From the NCBI GenBank assembly GCA_945831575.1, contig CAMACX010000019.1, positions 1 through 54,031 of the forward strand: 54,031 nt of DNA. The letters run 5' to 3'. The notes under the pieces were generated by a model. That model was not told the origin of the DNA, did no database searches, and worked only from the letters and a program-made list of their open reading frames with translations. This document shows, in pieces, positions 15,891 through 23,530 of this stretch. The translations under genes and the position numbers were made by a program. Source of the DNA: an uncultured Mediterranea sp. GTDB lineage: Bacteria; Bacteroidota; Bacteroidia; Bacteroidales; Bacteroidaceae. Each line of letters starts with the position of its first letter. Within the stretch, counting starts at the first letter, position 1.

Positions 15891-17633
15891 TCAGATGTTC
15901 AGCGACTGGCGTACAGCCTGAATCTTCTTCTCGGCCTCGGCGTTGGCGCTGGCATAGCACTTGGCACAGCCCATCTCGCCCTTCACCTCGACGTAGAACT
16001 TAATCTTGGGCTCCGTACCCGAGGGACGTACAGAGATCTTCGTGCCGTCGGCCGTGAAGAACTGCAGTACATTGGATGTCTCGGGCATGTCGATGTCGCT
16101 CACGTTGCCTTCGCCGTCGGTGGCCTTCAGGATCTTGTAGTCCTTGACGAGCACTACCTTCGAGCCGCCGATCTCCTTGGGCGGGTTGGCACGGAAGCCC
16201 TCCATCATGGCCTTGATCTCGTCGGCACCACTCTTACCGGGCTTCACCACATTGACGGTGGTCTCGCGAGAGAAGCCATACTCTACGTAGATCTCCATCA
16301 GCACGTCATAGAGCGTCTTGCCCTGGTCCTTGGCCCAGGCGCAGATCTCAGCCAGCAGCGAGCAGGCCGATACGGCATCCTTGTCGCGTACGAAGTCTTC
16401 GGCCAGGAAGCCGTAGCTCTCTTCGCCGCCACCGATGTACTGCTGCTTGCCCTCGCTCAGACGGATCTCACGGGCAATCCACTTGAAGCCGGTGTAGCAG
16501 TCGCGCATCTCGACATTGTTCTTGTCGGCAATGGTCTTGATCATCTCGGTCGTCACGATGGTCTTCACGATGAAGTCGTTGGGCTTCATCTTGCCCGTGG
16601 CGATACGGTTCTTGATGATATAATAGAGGAAGATGAGGGCCGTCTGGTTACCGTTGATGAGCACCCACTCGCCCTTGTCATCCTTGCAGGCCATACCTAC
16701 GCGGTCGGCATCGGGGTCGCTGGCCATCACGATGTCAGCATTGATCTCCTTGGCCAGCTTGATGGCCAGAGTCAGTGCCTCGGCATTCTCGGGATTGGGC
16801 GATACCACCGTGGGGAAGTTACCGTCCTTCACCATCTGCTCGGGCACGGTGTTGACGTTCTCAAAGCCCCACTCCTTCAGCGAGCGCGGAATGAGCGTGC
16901 GGCCTGCACCATGCAGCGGCGTATAGACGATGCTCAGATCCTTTTGACGCTTGATGACCTCGGGGTCGATGGAGATGCCGTGTACCTTCTCCAGATAGAC
17001 CTTATCCACATCTTCGCCGATGATCTGGATGAGCTCCTTGTTACCCTGGAACTTGATGTCATCTACGGTCACCTTGTTGACCTCGTCGATGATGCCCTTG
17101 TCGTGAGGAGCAAGCACCTGTGCACCATCGTCCCAGTAAGCCTTGTAGCCATTGTACTCGCGGGGGTTGTGGCTGGCGGTGATGTTGACACCGGCCTGGC
17201 AACCCAGCTCACGGATGGCAAACGATACCTCGGGTGTGGGGCGCAGGTCGTCAAACAGATAGACCTTGATGCCGTTGGCCGAGAAGATGTCAGCGGAAAT
17301 CTCAGCAAACTTGCGGCTGTTATTGCGGCAGTCATGTCCCACAACGACAGCGATTTGCTCCAGATTGGCAAAGTTCTTGTTCAGGTAGTTAGCCATACCT
17401 TGCGTGGCTGCACCTACGGTATAAATGTTCATGCGGTTGCTACCCGAGCCCATGATGCCGCGCAGACCGCCTGTACCAAACTCCAGGTCCTTGTAGAAGC
17501 ACTCGATGAGTTCGGTCTTGTCCTCATTTTCCAACATGCGTTTTACTTCAGCTTGTGTCTCCGCATCAAATGCGGGGCTCAGCCATGATTCTGCCTTAGC
17601 AGTCACTTGCTTGATTAATTCTTGATTCTCCAT
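15891..17633 (-). CDS. Phosphohexomutase (phosphoglucomutase/phosphomannomutase family)
   Basis: 580 residues. It interconverts hexose 1- and 6-phosphates through a phosphoserine. All four family motifs are intact: TASHNPREYNGYK (catalytic serine), DPDADRVGM (metal loop), GGGEESYGF (sugar loop) and RPSGTEPKIKFY (phosphate loop). The length and the GTGGLRGIMG start fit the PgcA-like bacterial subgroup, probably glucose-specific; the sugar preference cannot be read from sequence alone. Start MENQELIKQVTAKAE. It feeds nucleotide-sugar synthesis and glycogen metabolism. Confidence 0.93.
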   Translation of the reverse strand: MENQELIKQVTAKAESWLSPAFDAETQAEVKRMLENEDKTELIECFYKDLEFGTGGLRGIMGSGSNRMNIYTVGAATQGMANYLNKNFANLEQIAVVVGHDCRNNSRKFAEISADIFSANGIKVYLFDDLRPTPEVSFAIRELGCQAGVNITASHNPREYNGYKAYWDDGAQVLAPHDKGIIDEVNKVTVDDIKFQGNKELIQIIGEDVDKVYLEKVHGISIDPEVIKRQKDLSIVYTPLHGAGRTLIPRSLKEWGFENVNTVPEQMVKDGNFPTVVSPNPENAEALTLAIKLAKEINADIVMASDPDADRVGMACKDDKGEWVLINGNQTALIFLYYIIKNRIATGKMKPNDFIVKTIVTTEMIKTIADKNNVEMRDCYTGFKWIAREIRLSEGKQQYIGGGEESYGFLAEDFVRDKDAVSACSLLAEICAWAKDQGKTLYDVLMEIYVEYGFSRETTVNVVKPGKSGADEIKAMMEGFRANPPKEIGGSKVVLVKDYKILKATDGEGNVSDIDMPETSNVLQFFTADGTKISVRPSGTEPKIKFYVEVKGEMGCAKCYASANAEAEKKIQAVRQSLNI

Positions 17634-17681
17634 AATAATATATTTATTAAAGTTAATGGGATGATTTATTTATAAAGATGC

Positions 17682-17723
17682 TAATCATTAATCACTAATC
17701 ACTAGTCATTAATCACTAATCAC
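17682..17723. repeat. Six heptads overlapping the dipeptidase stop codon
   Basis: Exact 7-bp period: TAATCAT, TAATCAC, TAATCAC, TAGTCAT, TAATCAC, TAATCAC. Read on the minus strand (GTGATTA units), the array supplies the last codons (VISD) and the TAA stop of the dipeptidase gene at 17709. Confidence 0.9.
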
Positions 17724-19355
17724 CTTATACCTCTTTCCTGTCTGCTTGACATACTCTTTGAGGAACTCCTCGGAATAGCCCTGACGGATGACGCGGGCAG
17801 GCTGTCCGATGGCGTTGCGCTCGAAACGGCCATCTTTGACGCGCTTGGTCACACCGTCATTGTACTTAACGACCAGGAATTCTCCCAACTTCTTCCACGA
17901 CTCAAAGGCACTTTGTGCCATCTGGTTGGTGTAGTTGGTCAGGAAGCAGACAGCCTCCTTCGGGTCCTTCTTGCAAAGCTCCTGAGCCACCTGCTCGATG
18001 CCGGGCTGGGCGGTGAAGAAGCTCTGCTCCAAGGTCTGCTGCACCTCACGCAGGTCGCCTATCATCAGGTCGTAACGGGGATAGACCATGTTGGCCACCC
18101 AGTTGTAAATCCAGAAGGCGGAGTTCCAGGAGAAGGTGATGTAGTCAGCACCATCCACCCGGGTGTAACACTCGGGCACACGGGTGGTGCAGCAATAGAC
18201 GGGCACGAAGCTGATCATGTTGGCATCGTCGGTGCCAAACCAGAGCACACCGCCTACAGGGTCGGGCAGCTGCGAACGCATCTGGGCCACAAAGACGAAG
18301 CCGCTCTGCTGGGTGGAGATGGGACGCTCATTGAAGTACTCCTCCCCATCGACCTTGAAGGAGAGGGGCGACAAGCGGTAAGGGGCATGGTACGGACCGG
18401 CACCAAAGTCCTGGGAGAGGTCGAGAGGTGTGCCCTCGTAATGGTCGCGCATGGCACGCTGCACGTCCTGCACTGAAAGCTTGCGGCTAGGCTTGACGAA
18501 GAGCGGCATGGGGGTGTCGGACGTGCCCTGGATGTAGGGAAGGAACTCCTGACCGCGGTCGGTGAACATGTTGTAATAGCTCCACACGCGGGCCTCACAG
18601 AAGCGACGGGCACCAAAGTCCAGAGGGGCGTAGGCATCGGCAAAGCTGAACTCCTTGTTGACCCCGCTGAAGTAGCCCTTCTCGCGGGCAAACGAGATGA
18701 CATCGCTCGAATAGAGGCAGTTGTCCTTATCACCCATGTTGAACTGGTGGATACGGCTCTGGTTGGCGTGGGCGGCAATGCAGTCATCGGGCACGCGCAC
18801 TGCTACCCAGACAGCACCCTTCACGCCGGGACCTTTGCCTATCATCTCCATGATCCACACCTCATTGGGGTCGGCGATGGTAAACGACTCACCGCTGCTG
18901 TAGTAGCCATACTCCTGCACCAGGTCGGTCATCACCTTGATGGCCTGACGGGCGTTGCGTGAGCGCTGCAGGGCAATGTAGATCAGGCTGCCATAGTCGA
19001 GCACACCGGTGGTATCTACCAGCTCAGGCCGGCCGCCGAAGGTGGTCTCACCAATGGTGAGCTGATGCTCATTCATGTTGCCTATGACGTTGTAGGTCTC
19101 CTTGGCCTGGGCAATCTTACCCAAGTATTTGCCGGTGTCCCACTCGTAGATGTCAAGCAGCTCGCCCTTCTTATGCAGTCCGGCGGGGAAATGGTAAAGT
19201 TCGCCAAAGAGGCCGTAGGAGTCGGCCGAATAGGAGATGATAGTGGAGCCATCAACCGAAGCGTTCTTGCCCACAATCAGGTTGGTACAAGCCTCGGCCT
19301 CCCAGGTCACTGCCAGCAGCGCCACACAGGCGATGAAAAGACGTTTCAAGTTCAT
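17709..19355 (-). CDS. Exported C69-family dipeptidase
   Basis: 548 residues. The signal peptide MNLKRLFIACVALLAVTWEAEA is followed at once by C23 (CTNLIVGKNASVDGS), the N-terminal nucleophile of the Ntn-hydrolase dipeptidases of family C69, so cleavage would expose the active cysteine. Other family segments are NEHQLTIGETTFGG, GSLIYIALQRSRNARQAI and FTIADPNEVWIMEM. It probably cleaves dipeptides in the periplasm or at the cell surface. The C-terminal residues VISD come from a 7-bp repeat array rather than from family sequence. Confidence 0.93.
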   Translation of the reverse strand: MNLKRLFIACVALLAVTWEAEACTNLIVGKNASVDGSTIISYSADSYGLFGELYHFPAGLHKKGELLDIYEWDTGKYLGKIAQAKETYNVIGNMNEHQLTIGETTFGGRPELVDTTGVLDYGSLIYIALQRSRNARQAIKVMTDLVQEYGYYSSGESFTIADPNEVWIMEMIGKGPGVKGAVWVAVRVPDDCIAAHANQSRIHQFNMGDKDNCLYSSDVISFAREKGYFSGVNKEFSFADAYAPLDFGARRFCEARVWSYYNMFTDRGQEFLPYIQGTSDTPMPLFVKPSRKLSVQDVQRAMRDHYEGTPLDLSQDFGAGPYHAPYRLSPLSFKVDGEEYFNERPISTQQSGFVFVAQMRSQLPDPVGGVLWFGTDDANMISFVPVYCCTTRVPECYTRVDGADYITFSWNSAFWIYNWVANMVYPRYDLMIGDLREVQQTLEQSFFTAQPGIEQVAQELCKKDPKEAVCFLTNYTNQMAQSAFESWKKLGEFLVVKYNDGVTKRVKDGRFERNAIGQPARVIRQGYSEEFLKEYVKQTGKRYKVISD

Positions 19356-19397
19356 ATCTATTACTTTTAGTTAATCTATTGTAGTACTAGAAGCATT

Positions 19398-19514
19398 AAC
19401 CACAGATTATACAAATGATTACAGATGAACACAGATGTAATTTTTTCTTATACTTGCCGCGTCTATCAACTTAAGACAGTGCTAAATCTGTTCCATCAGT
19501 GGAAATCTGTGGTT
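19398..19514. repeat. ACAGATT-type inverted-repeat element, copy B
   Basis: Begins AACCACAGATTATACA and ends AAATCTGTGGTT; the ends are inverted over 11-12 bp. The interior differs from copy A except for scattered ACAGAT/ATCTG words. It fills the gap between the kinase hybrid and the dipeptidase. Confidence 0.75.
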
Positions 19515-19523
19515 TCCATGCCG

Positions 19524-20645
19524 TTACTTCGCCGCAGGCAAGGTGAAGAAGAAGGTGGAACCTTCACCCTCCTTGGAGGTAAACCAGAGACGACCGTTGT
19601 TCTTCTGTACGAAGTCGCTGCAGAGCAGCAGACCCAGACCGGAACCTTCCTCGTTGTTGGTGCCAAAGGTGCTGAAGTGGGTGTTGCTGTGAAGCAGCTT
19701 CTTCTGACCCTCCTCACTGATGCCACAGCCGTGGTCCTGTACGCTAATCTCAACCTCACTACCCTTCTGCTCGGCACGCAGCACAATCTCCTTGCCTTCA
19801 GTGCTGAACTTGATGGCGTTGCTGATGAGGTTGCGTACCACGGTCTTCACCATGTCCATGTCGCCCGTGACGAGCAAGCGACCAGAACCCTCGTAACGCA
19901 ACGGGATGTTCTTGACCGATGCCACCATGGCGAAAATCTCGATGACACCGTTGAGGATCTCCACAAGGTCGAAGTCCTGGATTACCACGTTCATGCGGCC
20001 TATCTGGCTCTTGGTCCACTTGAGCAGGTTGTCGAGCAGGGCAAACACATCCTCTGTGGTCTGGTTGGCCGTGGTGAGCAGTTCAAACATCTCCGGGCCA
20101 ATCTTCTCTGCAGGCAGGTTGAGTATCAACATATTGAGCACCATCTTGATGGAACCGATGGGTGAACGCAGGTCGTGTGCAATCACGGAGTAGAGCTTAT
20201 CGCGGCCCTCCACCGTGTGCTGCAGCTCGACATTCTGACGGGCAATGGTGCGGTTGGCAGCCACCAGCGAAATCTGATGATAGACGCGCGTGATGAGTTC
20301 CTCCTTGTTGAAAGGCTTGGATATGAAGTCGTTGGCTCCTACCTGGAAGCCTTTCACGATGTCGGCCGTGCTGTTGAGGGCGGTGAGGAAGATGATGGGG
20401 ATATCCTTGGTAGCGGGATTGGCCTTCATCTTCTGAGCTACCTCGAAACCATTCATGTCGGGCATCATGACATCAAGCAGCACCAGGTCGGGATGTTCCT
20501 TCTCCACTTGCGCCAAGGCCTGGGTACCATTGCTAGCCGTAGCGATAGCAAACTTTTCGTTGGTCAAGAGCACCTTGAGCAACAATACATTCGACATCAC
20601 ATCATCCACGATGAGTATCTTATATTCGGACGATTTAATCTCCAT
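19524..20645 (-). CDS. Response-regulator/histidine-kinase hybrid, cytosolic
   Basis: 373 residues without a membrane segment. The N-terminal receiver domain (ILIVDD, phospho-acceptor D58 in LVLLDVMMPD, K110 in SKPF) is followed by a short linker and a kinase core: H157 in SVIAHDLRSPIGS, the N box RNLISNAIKF, and the ATP lid DHGCGISEE ... GSGLGLLLC. This is the reverse of the usual sensor-kinase order, so input would come by phosphotransfer or protein contact rather than a ligand domain. No output partner is next to it. It lies between two copies of the inverted-repeat element. Confidence 0.92.
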   Translation of the reverse strand: MEIKSSEYKILIVDDVMSNVLLLKVLLTNEKFAIATASNGTQALAQVEKEHPDLVLLDVMMPDMNGFEVAQKMKANPATKDIPIIFLTALNSTADIVKGFQVGANDFISKPFNKEELITRVYHQISLVAANRTIARQNVELQHTVEGRDKLYSVIAHDLRSPIGSIKMVLNMLILNLPAEKIGPEMFELLTTANQTTEDVFALLDNLLKWTKSQIGRMNVVIQDFDLVEILNGVIEIFAMVASVKNIPLRYEGSGRLLVTGDMDMVKTVVRNLISNAIKFSTEGKEIVLRAEQKGSEVEISVQDHGCGISEEGQKKLLHSNTHFSTFGTNNEEGSGLGLLLCSDFVQKNNGRLWFTSKEGEGSTFFFTLPAAK

Positions 20646-20693
20646 AATATTTTATTGAGTTTATGATTTGTTTTTAATTTTGCAATTTTATTG

Positions 20694-20795
20694 AACCACA
20701 GATTTCACAGATTATAGCCGATGGACAAAGATTCTATATATTATGCCAATGGGATACTATAGAGATTAAAAACTAATCCGTGAAAATCAGTGGTT
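20694..20795. repeat. ACAGATT-type inverted-repeat element, copy C
   Basis: Left end AACCACAGATTTCACAGATT; right end AATCCGTGAAAATCAGTGGTT, an imperfect inverted copy. It lies between the kinase hybrid and the decarboxylase gene and is followed directly by a heptad array. Confidence 0.75.
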
Positions 20796-20797
20796 TC

Positions 20798-20825
20798 TAA
20801 TCACTTATCATTAATGATTAAAGCC
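20798..20825. repeat. Heptads overlapping the decarboxylase stop codon
   Basis: TAATCAC, TTATCAT, TAATGAT, TAAAGCC in exact 7-bp steps. The stop codon of the gene ending at 20818 lies inside the array. Confidence 0.65.
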
Positions 20826-21765
20826 CTTCCGTCTCCTTGAAGTAAGCGATGATGCGCTCAAGGCCAATCTCCAGAGGGACAAGAGGCTGCCAGTGGAGCT
20901 TCTCCTGAGCCAGGGCGATGTTGGGACGACGCTGCTGGGGGTCATCGTGTGGCAAGGGCTTGTAGATGAGCTTCGACGAAGAGCCCGTCTGCTCAATCAC
21001 CTTCTTAGCCAGCTGTCGGATGGTGAACTCACGGGGGTTGCCCAGGTTGACGGGGCCGATGAAGTCATCGCCTGTGGCCATCATCTTCACCATACCCTCA
21101 ATCAGGTCATCCACATACTGAAAGCTGCGGGTCTGGTCGCCGGTACCATAGATGGTGATGTCCTCGTTGCGCAGGGCCTGCAGCACGAAGTTGGAGATGA
21201 CGCGGCCATCGTTGGGGAGCATGTTAGGGCCGTAAGTGTTGAAGATGCGGACCACCTTGATGCGCACGCCATGCTGGCGGTGGTAGTCCATGAAGAGGGT
21301 CTCGGCACAGCGCTTGCCTTCATCATAGCAGGAGCGGAAACCTACGGGGTTGACGTTGCCCCAGTAACTCTCCACCTGAGGGTGTACCTCGGGGTCGCCA
21401 TACACCTCACTGGTCGAGGCCTGCAGGATCTTGGCATTGCAGCGCTTGGCGATGCCCAGCATGTGGAGAGCTCCGAGGAAGGAGGTCTTGATAGTCTTGA
21501 TGGGGTCGTGCTGGTAATGGATGGGCGAAGCGGGACAAGCCAGGTTGTAAATCTCATCGGCCTCAATCTCTAATGGCTGCGTCACATCATGCTCCATGAA
21601 TTCAAAGTGGGGATGGTCCATCAGCTCAGCGATGTTGCGCTTCGAGCCGGTGAACAGGTTGTCCAGACAGATTACATAGCAGCCGTCGTTAATCAGACGC
21701 TTACAGAGGTGAGAGCCGATGAAGCCGGCACCACCACTTACCAAAACACGTTTTATTGTTGTCAT
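20818..21765 (-). CDS. uxs: UDP-glucuronate decarboxylase (UDP-xylose synthase)
   Basis: 315 residues, an extended short-chain dehydrogenase. The NAD-binding loop is [16 protein letters not shown], the catalytic Ser in the STSEVYGDP segment and the Tyr/Lys in [12 protein letters not shown], which is the signature that separates UXS from 4-epimerases. [10 protein letters not shown] and [14 protein letters not shown] are also typical. It converts UDP-glucuronate to UDP-xylose in the cytosol for surface polysaccharide synthesis. No other polysaccharide genes are nearby. It has its own promoter. Confidence 0.95.
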   Translation of the reverse strand: MTTIKRVLVSGGAGFIGSHLCKRLINDGCYVICLDNLFTGSKRNIAELMDHPHFEFMEHDVTQPLEIEADEIYNLACPASPIHYQHDPIKTIKTSFLGALHMLGIAKRCNAKILQASTSEVYGDPEVHPQVESYWGNVNPVGFRSCYDEGKRCAETLFMDYHRQHGVRIKVVRIFNTYGPNMLPNDGRVISNFVLQALRNEDITIYGTGDQTRSFQYVDDLIEGMVKMMATGDDFIGPVNLGNPREFTIRQLAKKVIEQTGSSSKLIYKPLPHDDPQQRRPNIALAQEKLHWQPLVPLEIGLERIIAYFKETEGL

Positions 21766-21813
21766 CTCGTTGTTTTTTTATAATAAATGTAGTTTGATTG
21801 GTTAAAAACACTA

Positions 21814-21844
21814 CAAAAGTAAGTGATTCGCAACTAATATGCAA
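21814..21844 (-). promoter_or_regulatory. Promoter of the UDP-glucuronate decarboxylase gene
   Basis: Minus-strand TTG (21842-21844), a 20-bp spacer and TACTTTTG (21814-21821), about 50 bp before the start codon: a full consensus match. Confidence 0.75.
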
Positions 21845-21862
21845 GTATGATGCAAAAAAAAA

Positions 21863-21896
21863 GTGCATTGACTCACAAAATCGTAAGTCAATGCAC
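21863..21896. terminator. Bidirectional-looking terminator hairpin
   Basis: GTGCATTGACT ... AGTCAATGCAC (11 bp, perfect) is flanked by an A9 run on the left and CTTTTTT on the right, so a T run follows the stem on either strand. It ends the C_GCAxxG transcript (stop at 21941, minus strand). Confidence 0.85.
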
Positions 21897-21940
21897 ACTT
21901 TTTTAGGTCTAATCAGCCTCTTCTGGCAACTCAGTCTCTT

Positions 21941-22408
21941 CTACTTGGCTGTCTCTGCTGACTTGTTGGCATGGTATTCCTCCCAGATACGAGCCGCCTC
22001 CTGCACCATTTCGATGCAGGGACGCTTGGCGTAATAGGCCGGTGTGCGCTCAGCTGGAATCGGGGAACCCTCAGGAGCCTTGAGCCCCAGCAGCTCAGCG
22101 CAGATCAGGGAGCCGTTGCGCCGCTTGAACTCAGCAGCCAACTCCTGCACCAGGGTGTAGGTGTCGGCTTTAGCTTGGCTGTTGCTGCCCTCTACGGCAC
22201 CCTTCTCCAGTCCGGCCAGCATGAAGAGGCCGCATGCGGCACCACATGTCATGCGCATGCGTCCGATGCCGCCACCAAAGGCGGCAGACATACGAAGCGC
22301 CTGTTCGGGCGTATAGCCATAGAGGTCGGCATAGGCCGCCACCACAGCCTGCGAGCAATTGAACCCCTCGCGAAAGAGGGCTTTGGCTTTCTCAACACGT
22401 TCGCTCAT
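21941..22408 (-). CDS. C_GCAxxG_C_C family protein
   Basis: 155 residues. The name-giving cysteines are visible in order: FNCSQAV (first C), TCGAACGLFML (the GCAxxG-like core), SLICAELLG and KRPCIEMV. The family is thought to be redox or metal related, sometimes linked to transport or to radical-SAM partners, but no activity is established. It is the last gene of a minus-strand series pheT-yebC-TSCPD-this, about 55 bp after the TSCPD gene, with a strong terminator behind it. Confidence 0.88.
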   Translation of the reverse strand: MSERVEKAKALFREGFNCSQAVVAAYADLYGYTPEQALRMSAAFGGGIGRMRMTCGAACGLFMLAGLEKGAVEGSNSQAKADTYTLVQELAAEFKRRNGSLICAELLGLKAPEGSPIPAERTPAYYAKRPCIEMVQEAARIWEEYHANKSAETAK

Positions 22409-22464
22409 AATTGTAATCTTTATACATGCACTCCCACCCTCTTGAAGGGAAGTGGAGAGAATCC

Positions 22465-22710
22465 TTAATACCCCATCTGATGCAGGGCCTGGCAGAGCTG
22501 GTCAGGACAGGAGGTGGGCCTTGCTCCGCAACGGATGCCTTCCAGACGCTTCACGGCCTCGGCTGCAGGCATCCCCTCGACCAGGCGGGAGATACCCTGC
22601 AGGTTGCCGTTGCATCCGCCCCAGAAGGCTACCTGACGGATGATGCCGTCCTCCACCTCCAGCTCGATGTTGGAGCTGCATGTACCCTGGGTCCGGTAAT
22701 TCAAGTACAT
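22465..22710 (-). CDS. TSCPD domain protein (TIGR03905-like)
   Basis: 81 residues. GTCSSNIELEVEDGIIRQV, then GGCNGNLQGISRLVEG and GARPTSCPDQL give the TSCPD motif with its conserved cysteines. The domain is also found at the C-terminus of some ribonucleotide reductases; the stand-alone form has no assigned function. Its ATG overlaps the yebC stop (TAATG), so the two are translationally coupled. Confidence 0.9.
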   Translation of the reverse strand: MYLNYRTQGTCSSNIELEVEDGIIRQVAFWGGCNGNLQGISRLVEGMPAAEAVKRLEGIRCGARPTSCPDQLCQALHQMGY

Positions 22711-23447
22711 TATTCGGCCTCTTCTTCGGGTTTCATGTTGGTATAGACGGTCTGCACGTCGTCAAACTCCTCCAGACGCTCTACCATCTTGTTGATGGTC
22801 TCGCGGTGGTCGGGTTCGATATCCTTCAGGTCGTTAGGGATGTAGGTGAAGTCACCACCCACATCTTCAAAGCCCTGCTCCTCCAAGTGCTTCTGGATGG
22901 CTGCATAGCTCTTGGGGTCGCCATAGATGGTGATGGTGCCCTCTTCATCGTCCTGCTCGTAGTCTTCATCCACGTCGAAGTCAATCATGTCGAGAATAAA
23001 CTCCTCCATGTCCATACCCTCTTTCTTCTTGAAGGTAAATACACACTTGTGGTCGAAGAGGAAGGCCAGCGAGCCCATCGTGCCCAGGTTGCCACCAAAC
23101 TTGTTGAAGACGCTGCGCACGTCAGCTACGGTACGCGTGGGGTTGTCGGTCAGTGTATCTACAAAAATGGCGATACCGTGAGGGCCGTAGCCTTCGTAGG
23201 TCATGCCCTTGTAGTCGCTTTGGTCCTTACCCATCGCATTCTTGATGGCACGCTCGATGTTATCCTTCGGCATGTTCTCGCGCTTACAGGTGGCGATTAC
23301 CGAACGGAGTGTAGGATTGTTTTCGGGCTCCGGACCGCCGGCCTTGACGGCAATAGCAATCTGTTTACCCAGTCTTGTGAAGGTCTTTGCCATGTGACCC
23401 CATCTCTTCAGCTTAGTTGCTTTACGATATTCAAACGCTCTTCCCAT
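22710..23447 (-). CDS. yebC: YebC/PmpR-family regulator
   Basis: 245 residues. It starts MGRAFEYRKATKLKRWGHMAK, with KAGGPEPENNPTLRSV, MPKDNIERAIK and YEGYGPHGIAIFVD, all standard YebC segments. The family includes DNA-binding regulators, and recent work places members on the ribosome as factors helping translation of proline-rich stretches. It follows pheT on the same strand with an 83-bp gap and overlaps the next gene by one base. Confidence 0.96.
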   Translation of the reverse strand: MGRAFEYRKATKLKRWGHMAKTFTRLGKQIAIAVKAGGPEPENNPTLRSVIATCKRENMPKDNIERAIKNAMGKDQSDYKGMTYEGYGPHGIAIFVDTLTDNPTRTVADVRSVFNKFGGNLGTMGSLAFLFDHKCVFTFKKKEGMDMEEFILDMIDFDVDEDYEQDDEEGTITIYGDPKSYAAIQKHLEEQGFEDVGGDFTYIPNDLKDIEPDHRETINKMVERLEEFDDVQTVYTNMKPEEEAE

Positions 23448-23530
23448 GGGAATTAATAGTTTTAATGTATTGTTGTTGTTAATGTATGAATTGATTCGTT
23501 ATGTCTTATCTCTGTATTACAGCAGTCATG

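Noticed and set aside
15873..17588. 571-codon plus-strand open frame
   Set aside because: Exact antisense of the phosphohexomutase, whose four catalytic motifs prove the minus-strand reading.
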